Origin: CAYZMS01 sp964479625
GTDB taxonomy: Bacteria; Bacteroidota; Bacteroidia; Chitinophagales; Saprospiraceae
Assembly (NCBI GenBank): GCA_964479625.1
Contig: CAYZMS010000035.1
Location: 1 to 33,660, forward strand
DNA length: 33,660 nucleotides
Reading direction: 5' to 3'
The position numbers were made by a program, and so were the translations under genes. The notes below the pieces were generated by a model. That model did no database searches. It was not told the DNA's origin and worked only from the letters and a program-made list of their open reading frames with translations. This document shows positions 7,530 through 15,447 of this stretch, piece after piece (the stretch's first letter is position 1; each line of letters opens with the position of its first letter).

Positions 7530-8816
7530 ATGCCGGAAATTATTAACATAAAGAGCGTAATCTCCCAAATGGAGGAACTGGAGCGTGCTTTACAATTGAA
7601 GCAGCTGCAGATCAACCGTCTACTTAATATTACCCAGGCCATCAATAGTAATGCACCTGCTGAACGCCTTTATGAAATGTATCGTTCCCTGCTTCAGCAC
7701 GAAATGGATGTAAAGCGGATGTGCTTGTTCGTACGTTCAGAAGACCGCTGGATCAAGGCCGCTGCGGTTAATACGCCCCAATCGCTTATCCCTGTCAATG
7801 TGGAGGAGTTGCTGAGCAGGTTCAAAAAAATGAGCCATGTTGGGGATAACCCTTCCTCCTTTCTTCAACACTTTGACCTCGTCATACCCGTACTACATAA
7901 AGAAACTGCCATCGCCTACGTCTTCCTTGGGGGATTTTCAGAAGAGGACGACCTGTACAATAAGATACAGTTTATTACCACTATTACCAATGTGGTGTCG
8001 GTAGCGATTGAAAATAAACGCCTCTTCAAAAGACAACTGGAGCAGGAACGGCTAAAAAATGAAATGCACCTGGCCGCTGAGGTGCAGCAAAAACTGGTTC
8101 CGAAGATCTTACCCAAAACCGAGACCTACGAGTTTGACGCCATTTACAAACCTCACTTAAGTGTCGGAGGAGACTACTTTGATTATATCGAATTTGATGA
8201 TGGGAAGATCTTTTTTTGTATTGGGGATTTTACCGGAAAAGGGGTGCCTGCCGCCTTGTTAATGGCGAATTTCCAGGCGAACTTCCACACCCTGATCAAC
8301 CAGCAAAGGGCCGATCTGGAAACTTTTGTCCGGAGCCTCAACCAATCCGTCAACCTGATCACCAGAGGCGAGCGGTTTATCACTTTTTTTGTCGCCGAGT
8401 ACGATACCTACTCCCGTAGGCTCCGCTACGTAAATGCCGGCCATAACCCTCCCGTTTTGGTTACCGGAAATGAGTTGTACCTGTTGAAAGAAGGCTGTAT
8501 AATGCTTGGATCTTTTCAGGAATTACCAAAGGTGGAAGTAGGAAGCAAGCAAATTGAAAAAGAGGCGATCGTTTTTTCCTATACCGATGGTTTGACCGAT
8601 ATCCGAAACGAAAAAGATCAGTTTTTAAAGGAAGACCAATTATACCAGTTTGTAGAGGCTAATTATCAACTTCGGGTAGAAGCCTTTAACAGGCAATTAA
8701 TGGAGTTTATCGACAATTTTAAAGGGAGGGCTTCCTATCCGGATGATTTTACCGTATTCACCGGAAAGTTGTATTGCCCTTCCAATCCACAAAAAATTGA
8801 CCAGGCTACCCCTTGA
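7530..8816 (+). CDS. GAF-SpoIIE (RsbU-like) protein phosphatase
   Basis: A PP2C-type Ser/Thr phosphatase of 428 residues. An N-terminal helical segment (1-40) leads into a GAF-like sensor domain (about 40-165), a linker coiled coil (168-186) and a SpoIIE/RsbU catalytic domain (about 190-415). Metal-binding motifs are VGGDYFD (Asp215), GDFTGKG (Asp233), the later YTDGLTD and the final DDFT. Such proteins usually dephosphorylate an anti-sigma-factor antagonist, but no STAS or anti-sigma partner is encoded here. I chose ATG at 7530. An in-frame TTG at 7512 would add six residues but overlaps a TATCTTTC element. It is a monocistronic gene divergent from the hydrolase. Confidence 0.9.
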   Translation: MPEIINIKSVISQMEELERALQLKQLQINRLLNITQAINSNAPAERLYEMYRSLLQHEMDVKRMCLFVRSEDRWIKAAAVNTPQSLIPVNVEELLSRFKKMSHVGDNPSSFLQHFDLVIPVLHKETAIAYVFLGGFSEEDDLYNKIQFITTITNVVSVAIENKRLFKRQLEQERLKNEMHLAAEVQQKLVPKILPKTETYEFDAIYKPHLSVGGDYFDYIEFDDGKIFFCIGDFTGKGVPAALLMANFQANFHTLINQQRADLETFVRSLNQSVNLITRGERFITFFVAEYDTYSRRLRYVNAGHNPPVLVTGNELYLLKEGCIMLGSFQELPKVEVGSKQIEKEAIVFSYTDGLTDIRNEKDQFLKEDQLYQFVEANYQLRVEAFNRQLMEFIDNFKGRASYPDDFTVFTGKLYCPSNPQKIDQATP

Positions 8817-8891
8817 ATTTCTGGGCGATCAAAATCAAAGGAAAAGCAATTACCATCTAGTTTTAGGAGGATTCCATAGATAAAGGTTGTG

Positions 8892-8916
8892 ATTCCCGTG
8901 GGAATTTTCGAAAATT
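8892..8916. repeat. overlapping palindromes downstream of the SpoIIE gene
   Basis: ATTCCC-GT-GGGAAT (8892-8905) runs into the perfect 14-bp palindrome AATTTTCGAAAATT (8903-8916). The two cannot fold at once. The first followed by TTTT could act as a weak terminator for the phosphatase gene, and the second could be a protein-binding site. Function is not established. Confidence 0.35.
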
Positions 8917-8994
8917 ATGCAATTAATCCAAGGCAGCGCAGCCCTGCTGCTAGCCATGGTCGTCATATAAAAATAGATAGTGTAGAAACTTTAA

Positions 8995-9014
8995 GCCGGA
9001 AGCTTTTTTCCGGC
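8995..9014 (+). repeat. leader hairpin before the TM2 gene
   Basis: GCCGGAA (8995-9001) and TTCCGGC (9008-9014) form a 7-bp GC-rich stem with a 6-nt loop, ending 29 nt before the ATG at 9044. It may be an mRNA leader structure or a short terminator of the preceding transcript. There is no long U tract after it. Confidence 0.35.
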
Positions 9015-9043
9015 CGTTCAAACATTATCAAAAAACATCCGAC

Positions 9044-9802
9044 ATGAAAGACAAAAATGTAGCGGGCATTCTTTCGCTATTTTTCGGTTGGCTGGGTATC
9101 CATCGATTTTATTTGGGACAGACAGGATTAGGGATTTTATATATTTTAATTTCCTGGACCACGATTTCCTTTTGGATTAGTCTGGTGGATGCCATTGTTT
9201 TCTTTTCTATGGATAAAGAAGCTTTTGATATAAAGTACAACCGGAAGTATTATCAGGCAATACCGAGAAGTCAGCCAGCCCGACCTGCGAATACTAGCTA
9301 CCGCAAAGAATACTCCAACCGACCTCAACCCAGGCCGGTAGTCCGGGAAAATCCTCATAAAAAGAAAGGAATAGAAAAGTACAAGGATTACGATTACGAC
9401 GGAGCTATTGAAGCATTCAAAAAAGCGCTTGACCTGGAACCAAATGACATCGCTGTGCATTTTAACCTGGCCTGTTCCTATTCTTTAAATGAAAATGCAG
9501 AAAGGGCCTTTTATCATCTGGATCGGGCCGTAGAACTTGGATTTAACGATTTTGATCGGATCAAGGAACATGATGCACTGGCCTACCTGAGAATCCAGGA
9601 TGAGTTCGAGCAATTCGAAAAAGATGGCTTCCGGCTCTCCGTCAAAAGTAAACCACAAACAGAGACCCCCCAAACAGAGGAAGAACCTTTACCGGAAAAC
9701 CCCGACTTGTTGGAACAATTACAAAAGTTAAGTGAATTGAGGGAGAAAGGCTTACTTACAGAAACGGAGTTTGTCAGCCAAAAGCGAAAATTGATGGATT
9801 AG
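9044..9802 (+). CDS. TM2-TPR-SHOCT domain protein
   Basis: A 252-residue membrane-anchored protein with three recognisable parts. Residues 1-66 are a TM2 domain (FFGWLGIHRFYLG, then two membrane helices ending near SMDKEAFDIKYN). Residues about 105-195 hold tetratricopeptide-type helices (DYDGAIEAFKKALDLEPND). The last 32 residues (LLEQLQKLSELREKGLLTETEF) match the SHOCT oligomerisation module. A basic Pro/Arg linker joins the first two parts. The TPR and SHOCT parts should face the cytoplasm and mediate protein contacts. The role is unknown. It is probably transcribed separately from the CBS gene 97 bp downstream. Confidence 0.85.
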   Translation: MKDKNVAGILSLFFGWLGIHRFYLGQTGLGILYILISWTTISFWISLVDAIVFFSMDKEAFDIKYNRKYYQAIPRSQPARPANTSYRKEYSNRPQPRPVVRENPHKKKGIEKYKDYDYDGAIEAFKKALDLEPNDIAVHFNLACSYSLNENAERAFYHLDRAVELGFNDFDRIKEHDALAYLRIQDEFEQFEKDGFRLSVKSKPQTETPQTEEEPLPENPDLLEQLQKLSELREKGLLTETEFVSQKRKLMD

Positions 9803-9899
9803 TCATTCGGTGGTTAACTCCGGCTGGTTTTTTGTGTTACCTTTTCGTGGAAAGTCTTTTTAACTGCTGCAGGCCAGTTTGGCGGCCTTCCAGCAACTG

Positions 9900-10580
9900 A
9901 TGAAAAACTTCGAACATCCCATGATTGCCGAGCAACTGATCTCAACCGCTATTCTTCCCTTGCAAACTTCCGATACCGGGGTTACCGCTCTGGAAATGAT
10001 GGGGGAATTTTACCTTCGTCATCTCCCCATTGTAAATAACCAACAACTGTTAGGACTGCTTGAAGAGGATGATATTCTTAATTATGACGTAAACGAACCC
10101 ATTGGCTCCTACAGCCTTTCCTTGCCCAGGCCTCAGGTAGCCTGGGACGACCATATATATACTATCATGCAGGTAATGGCCGATCTTAAACTTACAGCCA
10201 TTCCCGTAGTGGACGAGGATCAAAACTACCTCGGAGTGATCCTCCAGGAAGACCTGCTTCGCTTTTTTGCCGACCTGGCGGGCTTCGGGGAGAACGGAAG
10301 TATCATCGTTCTGGAAATGAGCCGAAAGGACTTGCTCATCTCTGAAATCTCTCGCATTGTTGAGTCAGAAAACGGAAATATTCTTAACTTGTTTGTGACG
10401 CCTTACCCGGATTCTGCTCGTTTGGATGTAACGCTTAAAATAAAAGCCCAAAATCTACCCGGGATACTGGCAACTTTTCAACGGTATGATTACCAGATTA
10501 AAGCTACCTTTAGTGGATCCCAGTTTTCCGATCCCATGAAGGAGCGGCTGGATGGCTTTCTCATGTATTTGAATGTTTAA
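9900..10580 (+). CDS. CBS-domain pair protein with ACT-like C terminus
   Basis: A 226-residue soluble protein. Two CBS motifs (roughly 8-70 and 78-135, with LRHLPIVNNQQLLGLLEEDDIL and LTAIPVVDED) form a Bateman module that typically binds adenine nucleotides. The C-terminal 75 residues (from SIIVLEMS) have the beta-alpha pattern of an ACT-like regulatory fold. The frame is open from a TTG at 9879, but ATG 9900 or ATG 9921 (MIAEQLI) is more likely. I list 9900, and family members commonly begin at a position like 9921. It is the first gene of the long packed run, 5 bp before the BamA-like gene. CBS proteins beside nadK are common in Bacteroidota; the ligand is unknown. Confidence 0.85.
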   Translation: MKNFEHPMIAEQLISTAILPLQTSDTGVTALEMMGEFYLRHLPIVNNQQLLGLLEEDDILNYDVNEPIGSYSLSLPRPQVAWDDHIYTIMQVMADLKLTAIPVVDEDQNYLGVILQEDLLRFFADLAGFGENGSIIVLEMSRKDLLISEISRIVESENGNILNLFVTPYPDSARLDVTLKIKAQNLPGILATFQRYDYQIKATFSGSQFSDPMKERLDGFLMYLNV

Positions 10581-10585
10581 AAAAC

Positions 10586-11998
10586 ATGCGTTCGGGGATT
10601 CTGCTGGCTTTGTTGTTATGGTGTATTATTGTAGTTGAGGCTGTTGGACAAGCGGGTGCTCCCTTTCTTATCGTTGAGGATATTCAAATCGAAGGGAATA
10701 ATAAAACCCGTACTTCCGTCGTCCTCAGGGAAATGACCATAAAGATGGGAGATACGATCTCCCGGATAGATCTCGCCTCAGAAATTGTTCGATCAGAAGA
10801 ATTATTGGTAGGTACCTCTCTTTTTACCTGTGTCCACATCACCTATACCCCAATACCTTCCCTGCCCCATGGTATCCGGCTACTGGTAAGCCTGGATGAG
10901 AATTGGTTCCTTTATCCTATTCCCTACCTCGATTTTGCTGATCGTAACTTCAACGTCTGGCTGGAGGAACACAATGCCTCCCTTGACCGACTTTATTTTG
11001 GCCTGGATCTTACCCATACTAATTTAACAGGAAACCGGGATAAGCTCTCTTTGGAACTTATCTACGGCTACAGTCGACGCTATGAATTGGAATACAGTTA
11101 CCCCTATCTGAACCGATCAAAAACACTGGGAGGTAGTATTGCAGTTTCCCATACCTCTGCCAGGGAAGTGAACTATGGTACTGTACAGAACAAACAGGCC
11201 TTTTACCAGGCGGAGGACGATTTTGCCTATCGCCAGTTTTCCAGCCGTTTTTCATTGAGCTACCGCCCGGGTTATCTCAACTCCCACCACCTTGGTTTTG
11301 GTTATGGAGACAACAAAATTGACGAGGTGGTGGTACTGGAGTTGAATCCTGATTTCTTTTTAAACGGCAGGCAACGGCAACAATTTTTTTTCTTGTCCTA
11401 TTCTTATCGGCATCAAAGACTGGATAACCCGGCTTACCCTTTAAATGGGAATGCCTACTCGCTGACACTGGAAAAAGATGGACTTGGTTTCTTTGATGAC
11501 CGGGATGCATTAACCTTTTTCGGCCGGTATAATTGGTATGAAGGGCTCAGTAAAAAATTCTTCCTTTCCCTTGAAGGCCGCCTTAAATACTCCTTAATCC
11601 GAACACCACAACCTTACAATGACAACAGGGCATTGGGGTTCAGCGGTAATAACCTGCGCGGCTATGAATATTATATTGTAGATGGAATGGATATGGGATT
11701 ATTAAAATCCAGTGTTCGATTTAATTTCCTTACCACCAATATCGAATTCGGGAAAATAATGCCGGTCAAATCCTTTCGGTCCATGCCCATAAAATTATAT
11801 TTGTCCTTGAACAACGATGTGGGTTATGTTAATCAACCCTATCAGACCGGAGATAACCCATTAAATGGAACCCTGCTTTGGGGAGGCGGTCTGGGCCTGG
11901 ATATGGTCTTCTTCTATGACAAGGCCTTTCGCATTGAATATAGCCGCAACCGTTTGGGAGAGGATGGTGTTTTCTTCGATTTTTCATTTAATTATTAA
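10586..11998 (+). CDS. BamA/TamA-like outer-membrane beta-barrel protein with one POTRA domain
   Basis: A 470-residue outer-membrane protein. A signal peptide covers about residues 1-22. A single POTRA-like domain follows (28-107: IQIEGNNKTRTSVVLREM, GDTISRIDLAS). The remainder is a barrel of alternating aromatic strands that ends FDFSFNY, with a C-terminal aromatic residue as in BAM substrates. BamA proper has five POTRA domains and TamA three, so this is a short Omp85-superfamily member rather than the essential BamA. It could assemble or export a specific envelope component. It sits between the CBS gene and nadK with 5-bp and 12-bp gaps. Confidence 0.85.
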   Translation: MRSGILLALLLWCIIVVEAVGQAGAPFLIVEDIQIEGNNKTRTSVVLREMTIKMGDTISRIDLASEIVRSEELLVGTSLFTCVHITYTPIPSLPHGIRLLVSLDENWFLYPIPYLDFADRNFNVWLEEHNASLDRLYFGLDLTHTNLTGNRDKLSLELIYGYSRRYELEYSYPYLNRSKTLGGSIAVSHTSAREVNYGTVQNKQAFYQAEDDFAYRQFSSRFSLSYRPGYLNSHHLGFGYGDNKIDEVVVLELNPDFFLNGRQRQQFFFLSYSYRHQRLDNPAYPLNGNAYSLTLEKDGLGFFDDRDALTFFGRYNWYEGLSKKFFLSLEGRLKYSLIRTPQPYNDNRALGFSGNNLRGYEYYIVDGMDMGLLKSSVRFNFLTTNIEFGKIMPVKSFRSMPIKLYLSLNNDVGYVNQPYQTGDNPLNGTLLWGGGLGLDMVFFYDKAFRIEYSRNRLGEDGVFFDFSFNY

Positions 11999-12010
11999 TG
12001 GGCCAAGTAT

Positions 12011-12895
12011 ATGCAGGTAGTCGTTTATAGCCGGGTCGCAAAAGATGAAGACCTGCCTCATGTACAGTTTCTTTTCGACGCCCTCCATCAGGAAAATATC
12101 AATAGCTACGTTTATGGTCCTTACCTGGAGCAGTTGAAAGGAAAGATCAATTTCCCAAGGGACGTAGGTGTATTTGAAGGGTATGTAGATTTTAGCGTAA
12201 AGGATTTTGATTTTTTCATAACCCTTGGAGGAGATGGTACCATCCTGACGGCAGTAACCCTCATCAGGGATGCTGATGTTCCCATTCTGGGGATCAATTT
12301 GGGGCGGTTGGGCTTTTTGGCGAGTATAGAGAAAAAGCGGATCCATGAGGTGCTTCAATTAATCAAACAGGACCGATACCTCCTTGATGACCGGAATTTG
12401 CTTTACCTCGAAAGCAATTTACCCCTGTTTGGAGATATTCAGTTCGCTTTGAATGATTTCACCCTGCTGAAGCGGGATACTTCTTCCATGATCACCATTC
12501 ATACGTATATCAATGGAGCCTATCTTAATTCTTACTGGTCGGATGGGATAATTGTTTCCACTCCGACGGGTTCTACCGGATATTCCCTAAGTTGTGGAGG
12601 GCCGATTATCTTTCCCAATTCTGGTAATTTCGTCATTACCCCGGTAGCCCCTCATAATCTGAACATCCGACCCATCGTTATTTCTGATGATTCGGTAATC
12701 TCCTTTGAGGTAGAAGGAAGGGCAGAAAACTTTTTGTGTACCTTGGATTCCCGCTTTGAGACTATTACCTCAGCTCACCAGTTGGCCGTTCGAAAAAACG
12801 ATTTTACCATAAAATTAGTTCAATTACAGGATATTAGCTTCATGGATACCATTCGAAACAAGCTAACCTGGGGCATTGATTCCAGAAACGGATAA
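12011..12895 (+). CDS. nadK: NAD kinase
   Basis: NadK phosphorylates NAD to NADP. The 294-residue protein has the hallmark GGDG at 73-76 (TLGGDGTIL), NDF at 148-150 in place of the usual NE(x) block, the nucleotide-binding TPTGSTGYSLSCGG at 184-197, and TPVAPHNLNIRP at 210-221. Length matches bacterial enzymes. The gene follows the BamA-like gene by 12 bp and precedes the first MoxR gene by 36 bp. A CBS-nadK neighbourhood is a usual Bacteroidota arrangement. Confidence 0.97.
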   Translation: MQVVVYSRVAKDEDLPHVQFLFDALHQENINSYVYGPYLEQLKGKINFPRDVGVFEGYVDFSVKDFDFFITLGGDGTILTAVTLIRDADVPILGINLGRLGFLASIEKKRIHEVLQLIKQDRYLLDDRNLLYLESNLPLFGDIQFALNDFTLLKRDTSSMITIHTYINGAYLNSYWSDGIIVSTPTGSTGYSLSCGGPIIFPNSGNFVITPVAPHNLNIRPIVISDDSVISFEVEGRAENFLCTLDSRFETITSAHQLAVRKNDFTIKLVQLQDISFMDTIRNKLTWGIDSRNG

Positions 12896-12931
12896 GCCTT
12901 TTAACCAGGTAAACCCCAAGTAAATAAGAAT

Positions 12932-13969
12932 ATGGAAGAACGCAACGAAAGCCAGCCAATTAACCAGGATAGTACAAAATTACCTGCTCCCAACTTACCT
13001 GATTGGGAAATAAAACGGGTTGATCTCCAACCCCTGGCGACAGCCGTAAGCCAGATAAAGTCGGAATTGCATAAGGTCATAGTTGGACAGGAAGAAGTAT
13101 TAGAGTTATTAATTGCGGCCTTGTTTGCCGACGGCCACGTACTGCTGGAGGGGGTTCCTGGTATTGCCAAGACCTTGAGTGCCAAATTGCTGGCCCAGAC
13201 CATGGACCTGGAATTCTCCCGTATTCAGTTTACTCCTGACCTTATGCCTTCTGATGTGATCGGGACCACGGTCTACAATATGAAGAGTTCGGAGTTTTCC
13301 TTTAGCCCGGGACCAGTATTCGCCCACATCGTGCTTATTGATGAGATCAACCGATCCCCGGCCAAGACCCAGGCAGCCCTATTCGAAGTAATGGAAGAGC
13401 ATCAGGTAACGGTGGACGGAGCCACCTATCCTATGGACTATCCTTTTTTCGTGATCGCAACCCAAAACCCCATCGAACAGGAGGGTACCTATAAGCTACC
13501 TGAAGCCCAGTTAGATCGCTTTTTAGTGCGGATCGAATTAGACTATCCCGCCCTGACAGAGGAGAAAGTCATTTTGCGAAGGTTTAGAAATGATTTTCAG
13601 CAACGTATTCAAAAGGATGTTCAGGCGGTCATTAATGCCAGGGAGATCCAAAAATGTAGAGAGTTGGTTGAGCAAATTCATATCGAAGATAGTCTACTGG
13701 ACTATATTGCCGCCATTATCCATTCCACCCGCAATGACAGTAACCTTTTTCTAGGGGCTTCTCCCCGGGCATCGCTGGCGCTGCTCCGTTTATCAAAGGC
13801 TGTGGCCGGACTAAGGGGCCGGGATTTTGTAAGCCCGGATGATATCCAGTTCGTGAGCTATCCTGTTTTAAATCATCGCCTCATCCTGCAGCCCGAACGG
13901 GAAATGGAGGGGTATTCGACCAAAGATGTGATAAAAGACATTGTAGAAGGTATAGAGGTACCGCGTTAG
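12932..13969 (+). CDS. MoxR-family AAA+ ATPase (first copy)
   Basis: A 345-residue AAA+ ATPase. Walker A is GVPGIAKT (74-81), Walker B LIDEIN (135-140), sensor 1 is in ATQNPIEQEGTY (176-187), and the arginine-finger region is EAQLDRF (191-197). MoxR proteins act as chaperones that load cofactors or remodel partners, usually with a VWA or DUF58 protein. This copy lacks an immediate VWA partner. It lies between nadK and lptB, about 1.5 kb before a second MoxR gene. It has a 35-residue N-terminal extension rich in Asn, Gln and Pro that the second copy lacks. Confidence 0.92.
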   Translation: MEERNESQPINQDSTKLPAPNLPDWEIKRVDLQPLATAVSQIKSELHKVIVGQEEVLELLIAALFADGHVLLEGVPGIAKTLSAKLLAQTMDLEFSRIQFTPDLMPSDVIGTTVYNMKSSEFSFSPGPVFAHIVLIDEINRSPAKTQAALFEVMEEHQVTVDGATYPMDYPFFVIATQNPIEQEGTYKLPEAQLDRFLVRIELDYPALTEEKVILRRFRNDFQQRIQKDVQAVINAREIQKCRELVEQIHIEDSLLDYIAAIIHSTRNDSNLFLGASPRASLALLRLSKAVAGLRGRDFVSPDDIQFVSYPVLNHRLILQPEREMEGYSTKDVIKDIVEGIEVPR

Positions 13970-13985
13970 ATCTAATTCTTGGTAT

Positions 13986-14744
13986 ATGAAGGTCAAATTA
14001 AGAAGTGAGGGGCTGGTCAAGCAATATGGCCGTCGAAAGGTAGTGAAAGGTGTTTCCCTGGAGGTGAATCAGGGAGAAATAGTAGGACTCCTGGGGCCAA
14101 ACGGTGCGGGGAAGACTACCACCTTTTACATGGTCGTGGGCTTCATTCGACCCAATGAAGGCCGGGTATTTTTGCAACAGGAGGATATAACCACCCTTCC
14201 TATGTACAAAAGGGCTCAATTGGGGATCGGCTACCTTCCACAGGAGCCATCTGCCTTTCGAAAATTGAGCGTGGAAAATAATATCATGGCGGTACTGGAG
14301 ATGACCAGCCTAAAAAAGGCAGAACGGGAAGAACGATTGGAGTCCCTGGTCGAAGAATTCGGCCTTGAAAAAGTCCGGAAAAGCCGGGGTGATACCCTTA
14401 GCGGCGGCGAGCGGCGGCGTACCGAAATTGCCCGCGCATTGGCCACCGATCCGCGATTTATTTTACTGGATGAACCATTTGCCGGGATTGACCCGATCGC
14501 AGTGGAAGACATTCAGTACATTGTGGCCAAATTGAAAACAAAGAATATCGGTATCCTGATCACCGACCACAACGTACAGGAAACCCTGTCCATCACTGAC
14601 AGGGCCTACCTGATGTTCGAAGGAAATATTTTAAAAGCCGGAAGTGCTGAAGAGCTGGCTGCAGATGAAATGGTTCGAAAGGTATACCTGGGTCAGCAAT
14701 TTGAATTGAGAAAGAAAGTCATTGATCTCAACCAACGATCATGA
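13986..14744 (+). CDS. lptB: LPS export ABC transporter ATP-binding protein
   Basis: LptB is the cytoplasmic ATPase of the LptBFG complex that extracts lipopolysaccharide from the inner membrane. The 252-residue protein has Walker A GPNGAGKTT (37-45), the Q loop YLPQEPSAF (83-91), which is diagnostic of LptB, the signature LSGGERRR (138-145) and Walker B FILLDEP (158-164), then AGIDP and the switch His in ITDHNVQE. lptF and lptG are not in the window. It sits in the packed run 16 bp after moxR and shares an ATGA overlap with the next small lipoprotein gene. Confidence 0.94.
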   Translation: MKVKLRSEGLVKQYGRRKVVKGVSLEVNQGEIVGLLGPNGAGKTTTFYMVVGFIRPNEGRVFLQQEDITTLPMYKRAQLGIGYLPQEPSAFRKLSVENNIMAVLEMTSLKKAEREERLESLVEEFGLEKVRKSRGDTLSGGERRRTEIARALATDPRFILLDEPFAGIDPIAVEDIQYIVAKLKTKNIGILITDHNVQETLSITDRAYLMFEGNILKAGSAEELAADEMVRKVYLGQQFELRKKVIDLNQRS

Positions 14745-15025
14745 AACCTCGGGTTTGGAAACAATTGCTATTGTGCTCTGGCAGTCTGCTGCTCACGGCC
14801 TGCAGCGAACCCCTACCCTTGAAACTAACCAATGCACAAAGGGCAAGGGTGGATTCTTTGTATACCGACCTGGTGCCGACCTTGAATCAAGAAATGGACA
14901 GCCTTTGCGACCTTCGGTTCGAAACCGAACTGGATGTCCTGGTCGACTCCCTTTTGCAGGAACGCCTGCAGGAAGAAGCCGATCTGCGCAAGCGTTATCA
15001 GGCAAAAGGTCAGGAAAATGGATAA
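14741..15025 (+). CDS. small lipoprotein, tandem paralogue 1
   Basis: A 94-residue predicted lipoprotein with no family I recognise. The signal peptide ends in LTAC with lipidated Cys21. The mature part is acidic and helical. A second Cys at 56 starts a pattern Cys-x2-Arg-x8-Val-Asp-Ser-x-Leu-x2-Arg (56-75) that recurs with identical spacing in the next gene. The ATG overlaps the lptB stop (ATGA), indicating translational coupling, and its 3' end overlaps the next gene by 8 bp. Location after LptB suggests an envelope role, possibly with the LPS-export or MoxR systems; that is inference. Confidence 0.75.
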   Translation: MKPRVWKQLLLCSGSLLLTACSEPLPLKLTNAQRARVDSLYTDLVPTLNQEMDSLCDLRFETELDVLVDSLLQERLQEEADLRKRYQAKGQENG

Positions 15026-15425
15026 AGGCAATAAACTTCGGGCCAAGGGTAGGGGCAGCTTAGTCCGATTGCTTTTCTTTGCCCTGATGGCAAGCCTTTT
15101 ACCGGCCTGCTTAAATCAGGAGGATTATTCCCAGGAAGAGGTGCAGGAGTTGATGGATGAAGAACTGGAAAGACGACTGGGTCTTTTCCGGGCTGCCCGG
15201 GAACGGGGATGTAACGAGCGGCTGTTGGAACGCGCCCAACTTATTGTGGATTCGATCTTGGTAAATCGGGCCCGTTCTGCGCTGGATACCAGCCGCCCCG
15301 CTCGTCCGCCACTTCCTATAATAAAAAAGCTGAATGATACGATCTCTCTGAAGCCTTTGTTTGAACCGGACACCCTTAGCAATACGCCTTTGCCATCGGA
15401 TAGCTCCGGACTAATAAAGGAATGA
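15018..15425 (+). CDS. small lipoprotein, tandem paralogue 2
   Basis: A 135-residue predicted lipoprotein. The frame is open from an ATG at 14934, but translation from 15018 gives a basic N terminus, a hydrophobic stretch and the lipobox LPAC with Cys31, so I use that start. The mature part has an acidic helix (QEEVQELMDEELERRL) and then Cys65-x2-Arg-x8-Val-Asp-Ser-x-Leu-x2-Arg (65-84), matching the motif of the preceding lipoprotein. A Pro-rich tail of about 45 residues follows. It overlaps its neighbour by 8 bp and precedes the second MoxR gene by 22 bp. Function unknown. Confidence 0.75.
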   Translation: MDKGNKLRAKGRGSLVRLLFFALMASLLPACLNQEDYSQEEVQELMDEELERRLGLFRAARERGCNERLLERAQLIVDSILVNRARSALDTSRPARPPLPIIKKLNDTISLKPLFEPDTLSNTPLPSDSSGLIKE

Positions 15426-15447
15426 ATCTGCAAAACACCTGAACAAT

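Noticed and set aside
10586..11998. Calling the barrel protein BamA
   Set aside because: Only one POTRA domain fits in the 110 residues before the barrel, and the protein is about half the size of BamA.
14934..15425. Longer start for the second small lipoprotein
   Set aside because: The extra 28 residues overlap the preceding gene extensively and would bury the signal peptide and lipobox; ATG 15018 gives a normal lipoprotein signal.
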